A DNA stretch of 34,602 bases from a virus, in IMG/VR virus record IMGVR_UViG_3300025759_000315, positions 1 to 34,602 of that record; one strand, written 5' to 3'. Positions within the stretch are counted from its first letter, which is position 1. Each line of letters begins with the position of its first letter. A model generated the notes under the pieces. The model saw only the letters and a program-made list of their open reading frames with translations. It searched no databases and was not told where the DNA came from. Below, piece by piece: positions 7,273 through 12,920 of this stretch. Both the position numbers and the translations under genes were made by a program.

Positions 7273-8060
7273 TGTACCTCAGTCTTGATAGTGATGCGAC
7301 AAGCACCGCGCTTGTCACGTTTGATAGTTAGCAAGTCACAGAACACTTCACGTTCATCATCCATGATCAATGACTTTAACTCTTTCTTGCAAGCCTCATG
7401 CTCTTTGGCTTTGGCTATGGTTAATACATAGTCATGCGCTAATGACATAAAGTGATTGTCGTTGTTAGCATCTCTAGCTTTTAAGCCATCGATCTTAACC
7501 TGCGACCAATCAATTTTCCATGACGCTACATCATGGCTTGGCTCTGTATTGCTAGTCACCAGCTGCCAGAACTCTTGGCATCTTTTGACAACAACATCAA
7601 AGTAATCCTGATCATATTCAACACAACAATAATCAATGTCATTGCCAAAGATGACAGACAGATAGGCTTGATCATGATGAGACAGTGCCATGTATAATTG
7701 TATCTGCGGCATGTAAGCATCAAGCATATCGGACATAGAGCGATTGCTGCTAGTGTGCTTGCATTCTAGCAATGATGTCTTGCCCTCTTCTGATGTGACA
7801 AAGGCATCAACAGTACCTTTGAATGGCACACCACCAACAACCTTTTTTAGTTCTTGCTGTTGTTGTGATGCTTCATGTCCTGTGTCTTTGCAGAACCAAT
7901 CAATGTTAAATGGTTCTGTGTATGTGCCAAGCTGCACCTTGAATATGTGGTCAAGGTTATCCGCTTCTTTGATGCCCATTTTAACCTGCCACAACTCATG
8001 CCAATCTCCACGCATGATACTGTATAGGTCTGAGCCTCCGATAAATCCTGTTCTAATCAT
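7269..8060 (-). CDS. YqaJ / lambda-exonuclease-like recombination nuclease
   Basis: I place the start at 8060, where the sequence AGGAGGTACT lies directly before the ATG. A longer frame to 8117 would run through an inverted-repeat leader. The 263-aa product begins with IGGSD (7-11), the hallmark of the YqaJ viral recombinase family. It has E49 in LGTYTEPF, D85 in GTVDAF, E99-C-K101 in LLECKH and a Q motif (MPQIQLYM, 118-124), a complete PD-(D/E)XK site. It should resect dsDNA 5' to 3' and load the ERF protein encoded just downstream. Confidence 0.87.
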   Translation of the reverse strand: MIRTGFIGGSDLYSIMRGDWHELWQVKMGIKEADNLDHIFKVQLGTYTEPFNIDWFCKDTGHEASQQQQELKKVVGGVPFKGTVDAFVTSEEGKTSLLECKHTSSNRSMSDMLDAYMPQIQLYMALSHHDQAYLSVIFGNDIDYCCVEYDQDYFDVVVKRCQEFWQLVTSNTEPSHDVASWKIDWSQVKIDGLKARDANNDNHFMSLAHDYVLTIAKAKEHEACKKELKSLIMDDEREVFCDLLTIKRDKRGACRITIKTEVQ

Positions 8061-8063
8061 AGT

Positions 8064-8159
8064 ACCTCCTATGTCTACGGCGATGTGGCTTCGCGGTGAT
8101 TTTGGGTGACACCACATCGCCTATCGACCAGACAAGCCGTCACAAGCCACACCCAAAAT
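8064..8159 (-). promoter_or_regulatory. Interleaved-stem (pseudoknot-like) leader before the exonuclease gene
   Basis: Read on the - strand, two perfect 10-bp stems interleave. ATTTTGGGTG (8159-8150) pairs with CACCCAAAAT (8108-8099), and GGCGATGTGG (8121-8112) pairs with CCACATCGCC (8088-8079). The order a-b-a'-b' is that of an H-type pseudoknot. The ribosome binding site AGGAGGT (8070-8064) starts 8 bases later. A competing 8-bp stem, TGTGGCTT (8151-8144) with AAGCCACA (8091-8084), would break the second stem. A regulated RNA leader controlling nuclease translation is inferred; a DNA-level site cannot be excluded. Confidence 0.65.
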
Positions 8160-8175
8160 ATGTTGCATTATTGCA

Positions 8176-8766
8176 CTAAAGCTTAGTGTTTACAACCACT
8201 TTATTTATCAAGCCCTGTATATCGATGGGCTTGTTTTGTTTTTCTTTTCGATTGATGAAGTAAAGCAATGAGTAAGGCGGGTCTTGTTTCTTTGACAACT
8301 TGTAGTCAAGCACCTTGACCGCATCAGCAATGAAAGAATCAACGCTATAACCAAGCTTCAATATGTCATCAGCAAATTTTTCTTGCCTAAGATTGTGATG
8401 AAACTTCTTACGACCAAACCTCTTTTCTACTTCTACTTTATACCTACTACATAAATCCCTATTAGATATATTAATAGGTTCTAGTAGGTTAGTGTCGCTG
8501 TGAGCGACAGCGTTGTCGCTGAGAGCGACACGGTAAAGTGTCGATTCAAATGGTCGATTGATTCTAATGATGAGCTTGCTTTCTTCTAGGTAGTTTAGTT
8601 TCTTGGCAACGCTAGATCGATGCATGCCTGTGCGCTTGGCGAGTGTGGCTGTTGAGGGCCAACACTCGCCAGCGTCATTAGCATAATCGCATAGCGTCAC
8701 AAGCAGCCACTTGGCTAGAGGATCATCTATCTCTAGCCGCATAGCATCAGCCATCAAACTAAACAT
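8176..8766 (-). CDS. HTH replication initiator (lambda O-like role), contains putative origin
   Basis: This is a 196-aa protein. Residues 8-70 match HTH_36-type replication initiators: DDPLAKWLLVTLCDYAND, then CWPSTATLAKRTGMHRSSV with recognition helix and wing. The rest is polar and basic, with a helical C-terminus (about 105-190). Residues 80-93 are a tandem 7-aa repeat encoded by two palindromic iterons. With no phage polymerase, helicase or primase visible, this protein probably marks the origin and recruits host replication proteins. The start is ambiguous among Met1, Met5 and Met9. It overlaps the upstream gene by 8 bases. Confidence 0.7.
   Translation of the reverse strand: MFSLMADAMRLEIDDPLAKWLLVTLCDYANDAGECWPSTATLAKRTGMHRSSVAKKLNYLEESKLIIRINRPFESTLYRVALSDNAVAHSDTNLLEPINISNRDLCSRYKVEVEKRFGRKKFHHNLRQEKFADDILKLGYSVDSFIADAVKVLDYKLSKKQDPPYSLLYFINRKEKQNKPIDIQGLINKVVVNTKL
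8430..8543. other. Putative replication origin: two palindromic iterons beside an AT-rich tract
   Basis: TGTCGCT-GTG-AGCGACA (8493-8509) and TGTCGCT-GAG-AGCGACA (8514-8530) are near-identical palindromes. Their spacing is exactly 21 bp, two helical turns. A half site TGTCG follows at 8539. Beside them at 8430-8490 is a strongly AT-rich tract. The arrangement inside the initiator gene mirrors phage lambda, where O iterons and an AT-rich element lie within O. The function is inferred from this architecture. Confidence 0.6.
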
Positions 8767-9109
8767 TGTAGTTTTGTTTTGACCACATGACTAATTGCTG
8801 TCTGCCAGATTTTCCCTTCCGTTTAGTGCCATCAACAATGACCAAACCCTTTTCTTTAAGTTGTTTGTATCTTGCTGTGACTGTGCTGTATCTAAGGTGA
8901 GACATACGATCAAGCACATCATCAGATATGCAGCCATCCGGAAACATATTGATTGCTTGCAGCACTTTCTTTTCCATGCGGTTTACATCCAGCTGATCAG
9001 CAGCATCATGGCTTGTGCTTGGATCACCACTGCGGGCTAGCTTATAGGCTGGTGTTGGTAGGTCAGCTTTAGGCAAACCCATAGTCTCAAACAAATCACT
9101 CTTCATCAT
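8759..9109 (-). CDS. Winged-helix DNA-binding phage protein
   Basis: The start at 9109 (116 aa) has GGGAGGG six bases or less upstream; the longer frame to 9133 would include this ribosome site. The N-terminus has ARSGDPSTSHDAA, a motif recurrent in phage early proteins. A winged helix follows (about residues 42-105: CISDDVLDRM, then YSTVTARYKQLKEKGLVI and GKSGRQQLVMW). A regulator or replication accessory is likely. It overlaps the gene before it by 14 bases and the initiator after it by 8 bases. Confidence 0.7.
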   Translation of the reverse strand: MMKSDLFETMGLPKADLPTPAYKLARSGDPSTSHDAADQLDVNRMEKKVLQAINMFPDGCISDDVLDRMSHLRYSTVTARYKQLKEKGLVIVDGTKRKGKSGRQQLVMWSKQNYNV

Positions 9110-9383
9110 TACCCTCCCTTTCAAACATGGCATCTTGATAATCGTAACCGCGAGTCATGTGAAAGCAATCTTCAAGATTGTCTTTAGCTTTTGCTAACTC
9201 ATGCGGGATAGACCCATCGCTTATTTGAAAATCATTTTCAGCATAGTCCGTTACAAAACATCTTAGTGCTTTAGTAACTTGAAGCAACGCATCCATTTGT
9301 TTGTCAGTTAAATGTTTGCGTAACTCTTTTACTTTAGACAGACGTTTTGCTTCCATTTCTTTTTGGTGCTTTTCCCAATCCAT
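9096..9383 (-). CDS. Hypothetical helical, charged protein
   Basis: I chose the start at 9383 (95 aa) because AAGGAGGTACGC directly precedes that ATG; the longer frame to 9404 would start within this leader. The N-terminus is a highly charged helix (EKHQKEMEAKRL), followed by LTDKQMDALLQVTKALRCF and an acidic C-terminus. No family is recognised. It is the first gene after the promoter at 9411-9440, so it is probably an early gene. It overlaps the winged-helix gene. Confidence 0.6.
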   Translation of the reverse strand: MDWEKHQKEMEAKRLSKVKELRKHLTDKQMDALLQVTKALRCFVTDYAENDFQISDGSIPHELAKAKDNLEDCFHMTRGYDYQDAMFEREGNDEE

Positions 9384-9410
9384 GCGTACCTCCTTGTGTT
9401 GCATGTATGC

Positions 9411-9440
9411 AGTATATAAATAGATGTTGACAGGATCAAC
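9411..9440 (-). promoter_or_regulatory. Sigma70-like leftward promoter with overlapping operator palindrome
   Basis: On the - strand TTGATC (-35, 9439-9434) and TATACT (-10, 9416-9411) are separated by exactly 17 bases. The -35 lies inside the inverted repeat GTTGA-CAGGA-TCAAC (9426-9440), a likely operator. It would drive the gene starting at 9383 and the initiator, exonuclease and ERF genes behind it. The repressor could be one of the two HTH proteins encoded upstream (inference). Confidence 0.6.
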
Positions 9441-9498
9441 CTCTATTGTGCATGATGAGGATGGGGATTGTGGAGATTCCCTTTCATCATGTACCTCT

Positions 9499-9530
9499 GG
9501 CTGGATCGTTTACCTCCCTGCGATCCAGCC
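9499..9530 (-). terminator. 10-bp hairpin spanning the stop codon of the Hjc-like gene
   Basis: GGCTGGATCG (9499-9508) and CGATCCAGCC (9521-9530) form a perfect stem with a 12-base loop. On the - strand the loop carries the last codons, GGGAGG and the TAA. No U tract follows. This may be a weak or Rho-assisted terminator or a processing signal that separates this gene from the promoter at 9411-9440. The small ORF after it (14 codons) is too short to call. Confidence 0.5.
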
Positions 9531-9845
9531 AATTATCTTTTCAGCTAATGGATTGCTGGCCTCGATACATATAAAGTTCGGGCCAGTCTTTTGTTTTAAC
9601 AGATAAATATCTGCTGGCTGCTGGTTGTGTGTTTTGGTTAGGAAACTAAAACCACGCCCTTCAGCTTGGTACTTGGACTCTGCAATCAAAACTCCGTCTT
9701 TGGTTTTGACTTGGATGTCTCCACTAAACTCGCCACCCAGCTGTCCCGAGAGAGGCTGCCTTTTCGCTTCGGCCCCGCGAGTTTGGAACCATTCGACCCA
9801 CCACCTTTCGTGGTAGCTTCCTTTATTGCGCTGAGATGTTCCCAT
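9510..9845 (-). CDS. Hjc-like PD-(D/E)XK endonuclease (putative Holliday-junction resolvase)
   Basis: This is a 111-aa protein, the right size for archaeal-type Hjc resolvases. It starts NKGSYHERWW (E13), followed by RGAEAKRQPLSG (31-34 PLSG), GDI (D43), AESK (E56, K58) and a Q at 76. These are the catalytic residues of the PD-(D/E)XK fold in the Hjc arrangement. It would cut branched DNA made by the recombination cassette before packaging. GAGGAA lies 6 bases before the ATG. The first half overlaps a zinc-ribbon gene in another frame. Confidence 0.75.
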   Translation of the reverse strand: MGTSQRNKGSYHERWWVEWFQTRGAEAKRQPLSGQLGGEFSGDIQVKTKDGVLIAESKYQAEGRGFSFLTKTHNQQPADIYLLKQKTGPNFICIEASNPLAEKIIGWIAGR

Positions 9846-9994
9846 CGTTCTTCCTCATAGCATGATACACACAGCGTAATCTTATTACCTGTGATCACAA
9901 ACCAGTTAGTTGTTGAATGACAGCAATCGCATACGGCACTGTGTCCGATGCGATCAGGCTTTCTTTTTGATTTCGATCTGCGCATTGAGGGCAT
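9686..9994 (-). CDS. Small zinc-ribbon protein overlapping the resolvase gene
   Basis: This is a 102-aa protein. Residues about 22-45 contain CDCC and, 17 residues on, LCVSC, giving two C-x2-C knuckles of a zinc ribbon between a basic N-terminus and a Ser/Lys/Gly-rich C-terminus. The knuckles lie in the only stretch (9846-9953) not covered by other genes, which supports it being real. The last 160 bases overlap the Hjc-like gene in a different frame, so the tail may be poorly constrained. No good ribosome site is seen, and Met4 is an alternative start. Confidence 0.5.
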   Translation of the reverse strand: MPSMRRSKSKRKPDRIGHSAVCDCCHSTTNWFVITGNKITLCVSCYEEERWEHLSAIKEATTKGGGSNGSKLAGPKRKGSLSRDSWVASLVETSKSKPKTEF

Positions 9995-10202
9995 CTAGCC
10001 AGCATATCAGAAGGAAGTTAGAAGGAACACGTTTATATTGCTCCCACTTATGGACAAGTGATGATGCGCAGCCGATGCGGTCAGCTAATTCTTCTTGTGA
10101 CCAGCCAAGTTCATTGCGGATTGCGATCAGTCCACTGACAATTGCGTACCAGTTGTCACTAATTGCTTTTGGTTTGTTGTAATGCGTGAAGTCTGATCGC
10201 AT
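9954..10202 (-). CDS. XRE/HTH_3 transcriptional regulator
   Basis: This is an 82-aa protein. Residues 29-61 are a classic five-helix XRE motif: RNELGWSQEELADRIGCASSLVHKWE. The helix-turn-helix is preceded by about 25 residues and followed by a short helix. It should bind an operator and repress or activate phage promoters. It has the size of a Cro-like or excisionase-type regulator. It overlaps the 65-aa HTH-like gene by 44 bases and the zinc-ribbon gene by 41 bases. No recombinase or CI-like repressor accompanies it, so lysogeny control is not supported. Confidence 0.75.
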   Translation of the reverse strand: MRSDFTHYNKPKAISDNWYAIVSGLIAIRNELGWSQEELADRIGCASSLVHKWEQYKRVPSNFLLICWLDALNAQIEIKKKA

Positions 10203-10356
10203 TCATAACCTTTTGTGCAGTTGACAAACGTAAATCCCCACCAGCTACAGTCCTATAGTATGTGCTGGTAGGGACGTTTGCTTCTCTGAATGCTTTCAAT
10301 ATTGAAATGTTAGCATCAGATGCAGCGTTCAATAGTTGTTCCATATATGTAATCAT
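10159..10356 (-). CDS. Small HTH-like DNA-binding protein
   Basis: This is a 65-aa protein. ILKAFREANVPTSTYYRTVAGGDLRLSTAQKVMNAI reads like an HTH core: recognition helix with P-TSTYYR, then a scaffold helix ending NAIR. That is the signature of small phage regulators (Cro-like). The start may be Met1 (10356) or Met5 (10344). The inverted repeat TTGTTCC-N15-GGAACAA covers both, which suggests autoregulation. It is followed, with overlap, by the XRE regulator. Confidence 0.55.
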   Translation of the reverse strand: MITYMEQLLNAASDANISILKAFREANVPTSTYYRTVAGGDLRLSTAQKVMNAIRLHALQQTKSN

Positions 10357-10364
10357 TGGAACAA
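10336..10364. promoter_or_regulatory. Operator-like inverted repeat at the start of the small HTH gene
   Basis: TTGTTCC (10336-10342) and GGAACAA (10358-10364) form a perfect 7-bp inverted repeat with a 15-base spacer, so half-site centres are 22 bp apart (two turns). It straddles both possible start codons of the 65-aa HTH gene. This is well placed for feedback binding by a dimeric HTH protein. Confidence 0.45.
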
Positions 10365-10400
10365 ACTACTGCACTTATGCGATCATTAGCAATAGGCTAA

Positions 10401-10592
10401 TTAAGCTAGCCTCCAAACCCTGTATCCTTCACGCAGTTTGCGTGTTGTATATCTTATGTTGCGATACCTCATATGATCACGGAATCGCAACGCTTCTTGT
10501 TCTGTTTCAAACAGTACACTGTCACCAGCTTCCATTCGATTGACGATATCTGATGCGCTTGGTGGTATCGGAATGTTTTTTTCTATCAACAT
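10401..10592 (-). CDS. Conserved small phage protein (63 aa)
   Basis: The start is set at 10592, where GAGAGGTGTGTA precedes the ATG; a longer frame to 10619 lacks a site. The pattern is MLIEKNIPIPPS, then MEAGDSVLFET-EA-RFRDHMR, ending GYRVWRL. It is a short beta-alpha-beta protein recurrent in phage early regions. Its role is unknown, and DNA or protein binding is possible. The ATG shares a base with the previous stop (TAATG). A weak 5-bp hairpin spans its stop. Confidence 0.65.
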   Translation of the reverse strand: MLIEKNIPIPPSASDIVNRMEAGDSVLFETEQEALRFRDHMRYRNIRYTTRKLREGYRVWRLA

Positions 10593-10819
10593 TACACACC
10601 TCTCAATATGGTAGCCCATGCTTCATGAATTTTAGCTTTAGCTTCATCATCAAGCATGCATTCTTTGGTGCTTTCAATTACGATTTCACCAATCATATTG
10701 ACAGCTTCAGCCCATGTCATTGACGGTGGCTGAGATGGAGCTGTGCGACTGTCAAACTCAAATACATTCATGCCTTCACCGGCATGTGTTTGTACGAATA
10801 CATCATCAAATCTTGGCAT
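10592..10819 (-). CDS. Hypothetical small protein
   Basis: This is a 75-aa protein with GGAGGTAGACTG before the ATG. The N-terminus is polar, and the C-terminal half is helical (MTWAEAVNMIGEIVIESTKE, then DDEAKAKIHEAWATI). No family is recognised. It is tightly packed: its ATG overlaps the TGA of the upstream gene and its stop overlaps the downstream ATG. It therefore lies in a co-translated early operon. Confidence 0.6.
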   Translation of the reverse strand: MPRFDDVFVQTHAGEGMNVFEFDSRTAPSQPPSMTWAEAVNMIGEIVIESTKECMLDDEAKAKIHEAWATILRGV

Positions 10820-10998
10820 CAGTCTACCTCCGATAAGAATGCTTTAAGCTCATGAGTAGGGACTGCATCGAGCAGCCCCTCGATTGCATGCGTGTCACCA
10901 GATTCAAGGTCTTTAGCAATTTGCTTGATGACATCTTTATACAAGGTGTCATACGGATAGGCATCATCCGGCACGATATCATTATAAGGCCATTGCAT
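10819..10998 (-). CDS. Very small acidic protein (59 aa)
   Basis: It starts at ATG 10998 with AAGGAG 7 bases upstream and ends TGATG, coupling it to the next gene. The sequence runs MQWPYNDIVPDDAYPY, then DTLYKDVIKQIAKDLESGD and an ending HELKAFLSEVD. The form IAKDLESGD--AIE-LL---P---L--FLSE is one I associate with many marine phage small proteins. Function unknown. It overlaps the upstream 87-aa gene by 17 bases. Confidence 0.65.
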   Translation of the reverse strand: MQWPYNDIVPDDAYPYDTLYKDVIKQIAKDLESGDTHAIEGLLDAVPTHELKAFLSEVD

Positions 10999-11245
10999 GC
11001 TTTATCTCCTTGTCTAACATTGCTTGCTCTTGATCGATAGCATCCTCGATGCTGTCAGCATGCACCTCTTCCCATGCTGCAACAGCACGGGCCTCGAAAC
11101 GATCACGATCAAACTTTGGATTTGTTTTCGCAAGAATCTTAGAGTAATCAACGGCTTGACATGGATCACTCATGGTCGGACCAAAGAAGTCAGCGATAAA
11201 CTCGAAGTGTTGGCGTGTAAATTTTGGTGTATTTCTTTTCATCAT
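10982..11245 (-). CDS. Hypothetical protein with FTRQHFEFIADFF motif
   Basis: This is an 87-aa protein with AGGAGGTA immediately before ATGATG. The N-terminal KFTRQHFEFIADFF and the later NPKFDRDRFEARAVAAWEE resemble small phage proteins with a K-T--HF--IA motif seen in many cyano- and pelagiphage genomes; the role is unknown. The C-terminal half is acidic and helical. It is the first gene after the promoter-like segment at 11265-11296. Confidence 0.6.
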   Translation of the reverse strand: MMKRNTPKFTRQHFEFIADFFGPTMSDPCQAVDYSKILAKTNPKFDRDRFEARAVAAWEEVHADSIEDAIDQEQAMLDKEIKHAMAL

Positions 11246-11264
11246 TACCTCCTATGTATGATGT

Positions 11265-11296
11265 CTTATAACATTCATTGTAATGCAAATATGCAA
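11265..11296 (-). promoter_or_regulatory. Promoter-like segment: extended -10 plus TTGCATATTTGCATT element
   Basis: On the - strand TGT-TATAAG (11273-11265) is an extended -10. Upstream, TTGCATATTTGCATT (11296-11282) matches 14 of 15 bases of the element before the connector block (18381-18395, + strand). Spacing to a formal -35 is not canonical. It would drive the small early genes starting at 11245. Confidence 0.4.
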
Positions 11297-11323
11297 CAAT
11301 GCAATCCCCATTATTAACAGGGA

Positions 11324-11632
11324 TTACATTCTTGATGGTTCATCATCATATGTCTCACCAAAGTCAGACCATTCTTGCTCCCATGATGGCTGCCCATCAT
11401 CTGGCTCGTCTTGTTCGGGGAACATTTTGCTTGCTGTGATGTCAATTACATCCCAATTAATGCCGATGCTGGCATCGTGGCTGTGATCAAGCTCATAAAG
11501 AACTTCACGCGCCTGCTCTTTGGTTAGGTCAGGACGGACAGAAAGAACATCTTCAGTTGACCAGACGATTGAGATTTCATCTGGATCACCTGTCGGCACA
11601 AGTTCTAGATTTTCACCAGCAGTATATTTCAT
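11324..11632 (-). CDS. Conserved phage protein with VRPDLTKEQAREVL motif
   Basis: The start is taken at 11632 (102 aa), preceded by GAGGAGACTGCATA; the frame to 11674 runs into the upstream gene. The core W-TEDVLSVRPDLTKEQAREVL and HDASIGINWDVIDITA is a recurrent helical motif of phage early proteins of unknown function. The C-terminus (about residues 72-102) is acidic and looks disordered. It is coupled to the upstream gene by a one-base overlap. A weak hairpin (AATCCC / GGGATT, 11303-11326) is near its end. Confidence 0.65.
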   Translation of the reverse strand: MKYTAGENLELVPTGDPDEISIVWSTEDVLSVRPDLTKEQAREVLYELDHSHDASIGINWDVIDITASKMFPEQDEPDDGQPSWEQEWSDFGETYDDEPSRM

Positions 11633-12096
11633 TATGCAGTCTCCTCTATGGATGGTGAGTCGTGATGTTTCCATACGAATGGTCGGTAGTCCTCAAGGTA
11701 GCCATCAGGTGATGGCATGTCGTAAGCCTTCGAGAATTGCAGCATCATTTGTAGTTGGAAACGATTACCGATCATGCGGATATCATCTCTGATCGTGATG
11801 AAGCTGGTGCTGACATCTGTGCTGTCGCCATCTGGTGTGCCGCCAAGGATTAGGCCACGCCCAGCTAGTGGCATGGGGTAGTTGGCATGCATCCAGAAGT
11901 ATTGATCATCAACATACAATCCTTCATCATCGATATACACATGATCATCAACATAATCATAGTCATCGGTATGATATAAACGGACGACATCAAACGCTCG
12001 ACCAGTGCCGATGTGTGACATGATTGTGTTATAATCACCGTTATAATCGGTAGCGGTGACGAGTTGGGTGAATGGATCGACAAGAATAGCTTTCAT
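11632..12096 (-). CDS. DUF3846-like phage protein
   Basis: This is a 154-aa protein beginning MKAILVDPFTQLVTATDYNGDY, with YIDDEGLYVDDQYFW and PLAGRGLILGGT in the middle. This is the outline of DUF3846-type phage proteins, whose function is unknown. Residues about 45-64 repeat a Y-V/I-DD unit encoded by ATCATC-rich repeats. AAGGAGAAAGAA precedes the ATG, which overlaps the TGA of a 36-aa membrane protein gene. Confidence 0.65.
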   Translation of the reverse strand: MKAILVDPFTQLVTATDYNGDYNTIMSHIGTGRAFDVVRLYHTDDYDYVDDHVYIDDEGLYVDDQYFWMHANYPMPLAGRGLILGGTPDGDSTDVSTSFITIRDDIRMIGNRFQLQMMLQFSKAYDMPSPDGYLEDYRPFVWKHHDSPSIEETA

Positions 12097-12203
12097 TTCT
12101 TTCTCCTTGCATAGCTATCGATGGCATCAATCGTAAAGAGAATGAAGCCGGTGAACCCCACAATGAATGCGAGGATTGTTATGAACAGAATAAATGTTTC
12201 CAT
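12093..12203 (-). CDS. 36-aa single-TM protein
   Basis: A mini-ORF starts at ATG 12203 with AAAGGTAAG upstream and an ATGA overlap to the next gene. It encodes METFILFITILAFIVGFTGF followed by a short amphipathic part and the basic end YARRKK. This is one membrane span with a positive cytosolic tail. Small early membrane proteins of phages often act on host membrane functions; nothing more specific can be said. The longer frame to 12425 would cross a terminator and is not credible. Confidence 0.6.
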   Translation of the reverse strand: METFILFITILAFIVGFTGFILFTIDAIDSYARRKK

Positions 12204-12316
12204 TTGCTTACCTTTTATTTCATTGAAAACGGTCGAGCAAACTACACGATAGTTGTGTTGACGCTCAAGTTGGGGGACTAGCTCCGCTATCTTTTGGGGC
12301 GATACCGAGCTTGAAC

Positions 12317-12343
12317 AAAAAAAGGGAGGGCTTACGCCCTCCC
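12317..12343 (-). terminator. Rho-independent terminator after the first leftward gene
   Basis: On the - strand GGGAGGGC-GTAA-GCCCTCCC is followed by seven T's, a textbook intrinsic terminator. It lies 14 bases after the stop of the gene at 12358-12888, so that gene is transcribed separately. The rest of 12204-12316 holds no gene. It includes a small AACTA-TCGTG-TAGTT palindrome that may belong to the next promoter. Confidence 0.88.
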
Positions 12344-12357
12344 TCGCTGTTGATGCG

Positions 12358-12888
12358 TTAGCCAACTGCCTTGAGCAAGCTAGCTGCTGTTGGTTTGATC
12401 CGAGACTGTGTGCTAGATGTTGCACCGCTGAACAGCTTCTCGCGTGTGTCGTAGAAGTCAGCTGCGCCTGTCCACACTCTGTGTGCTAGGATCTCAAACA
12501 GAAGCTGTGTAGATGTAGCCTGATGCTCGAAGATCGCTTCGAGTGCTTGCGATTTCGCAAGCCTCGCATCGATGCGCGTTGTCTCCGCGAGTTCGCCATT
12601 GCGGCGAACCTCGTCGTCACGCTGCGCTTCGAGCTTCTTCTGCCAGTCGCGCTGCCCTTGGGCTGCTTTCTCGAATGTCGCAGTAGCTGCTCCATATGCA
12701 AGAAAGACATCCCGATTGTAGTATGGGTTGTCTGCAAACGACACTGGATTTTGATCCTCGCTACGAGGATCAAGGCCATCTGCAAGATGGCCGTCCAACA
12801 TCGTGATGTTGGCGATCAGTGTCTGGTTGACTTCTTCCATGTTGATAGTTACTTCATGCTTACGGATTACATTTACTTTCTTAGTCAT
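12358..12888 (-). CDS. Hypothetical early protein, first gene of the leftward arm
   Basis: This is a 176-aa protein of no recognised family. N-terminal beta-like segments (KKVNVIRKHEVTINMEEVN) lead to a long charged helix, about residues 70-125 (FEKAAQGQRDWQKKLEAQRDD and on), likely coiled coil, then a Ser/Thr-rich C-terminus. It has its own intrinsic terminator and is the gene nearest the divergent region. Early, possibly high, expression is inferred. The GC of this gene is higher than that of its neighbours. Confidence 0.6.
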   Translation of the reverse strand: MTKKVNVIRKHEVTINMEEVNQTLIANITMLDGHLADGLDPRSEDQNPVSFADNPYYNRDVFLAYGAATATFEKAAQGQRDWQKKLEAQRDDEVRRNGELAETTRIDARLAKSQALEAIFEHQATSTQLLFEILAHRVWTGAADFYDTREKLFSGATSSTQSRIKPTAASLLKAVG

Positions 12889-12920
12889 AGTTCAGTTCCT
12901 ACTCTTGTAGTTAAGGTTAT

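Noticed and set aside
8061-8117. N-terminal extension of the exonuclease to 8117
   Set aside because: The ATG at 8060 has AGGAGGT at ideal distance and starts just before the IGGSD motif. The extension would encode the inverted-repeat leader.
8493-8543. A CRISPR-like array from the repeated palindromes
   Set aside because: There are only two units at 21 bp with no spacers and no cas genes, and the units are coding. Iterons explain it better.
9954-10356. A lysogeny switch (CI/Cro pair)
   Set aside because: Both HTH genes point the same way, and there is no integrase, excisionase or attachment site. They are better viewed as early regulators.
12093-12425. A 110-aa gene beginning at 12425
   Set aside because: The longer frame would cross the intrinsic terminator at 12317-12343 and overlap the preceding gene. 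The 36-aa ORF with its own ribosome site is the credible gene.
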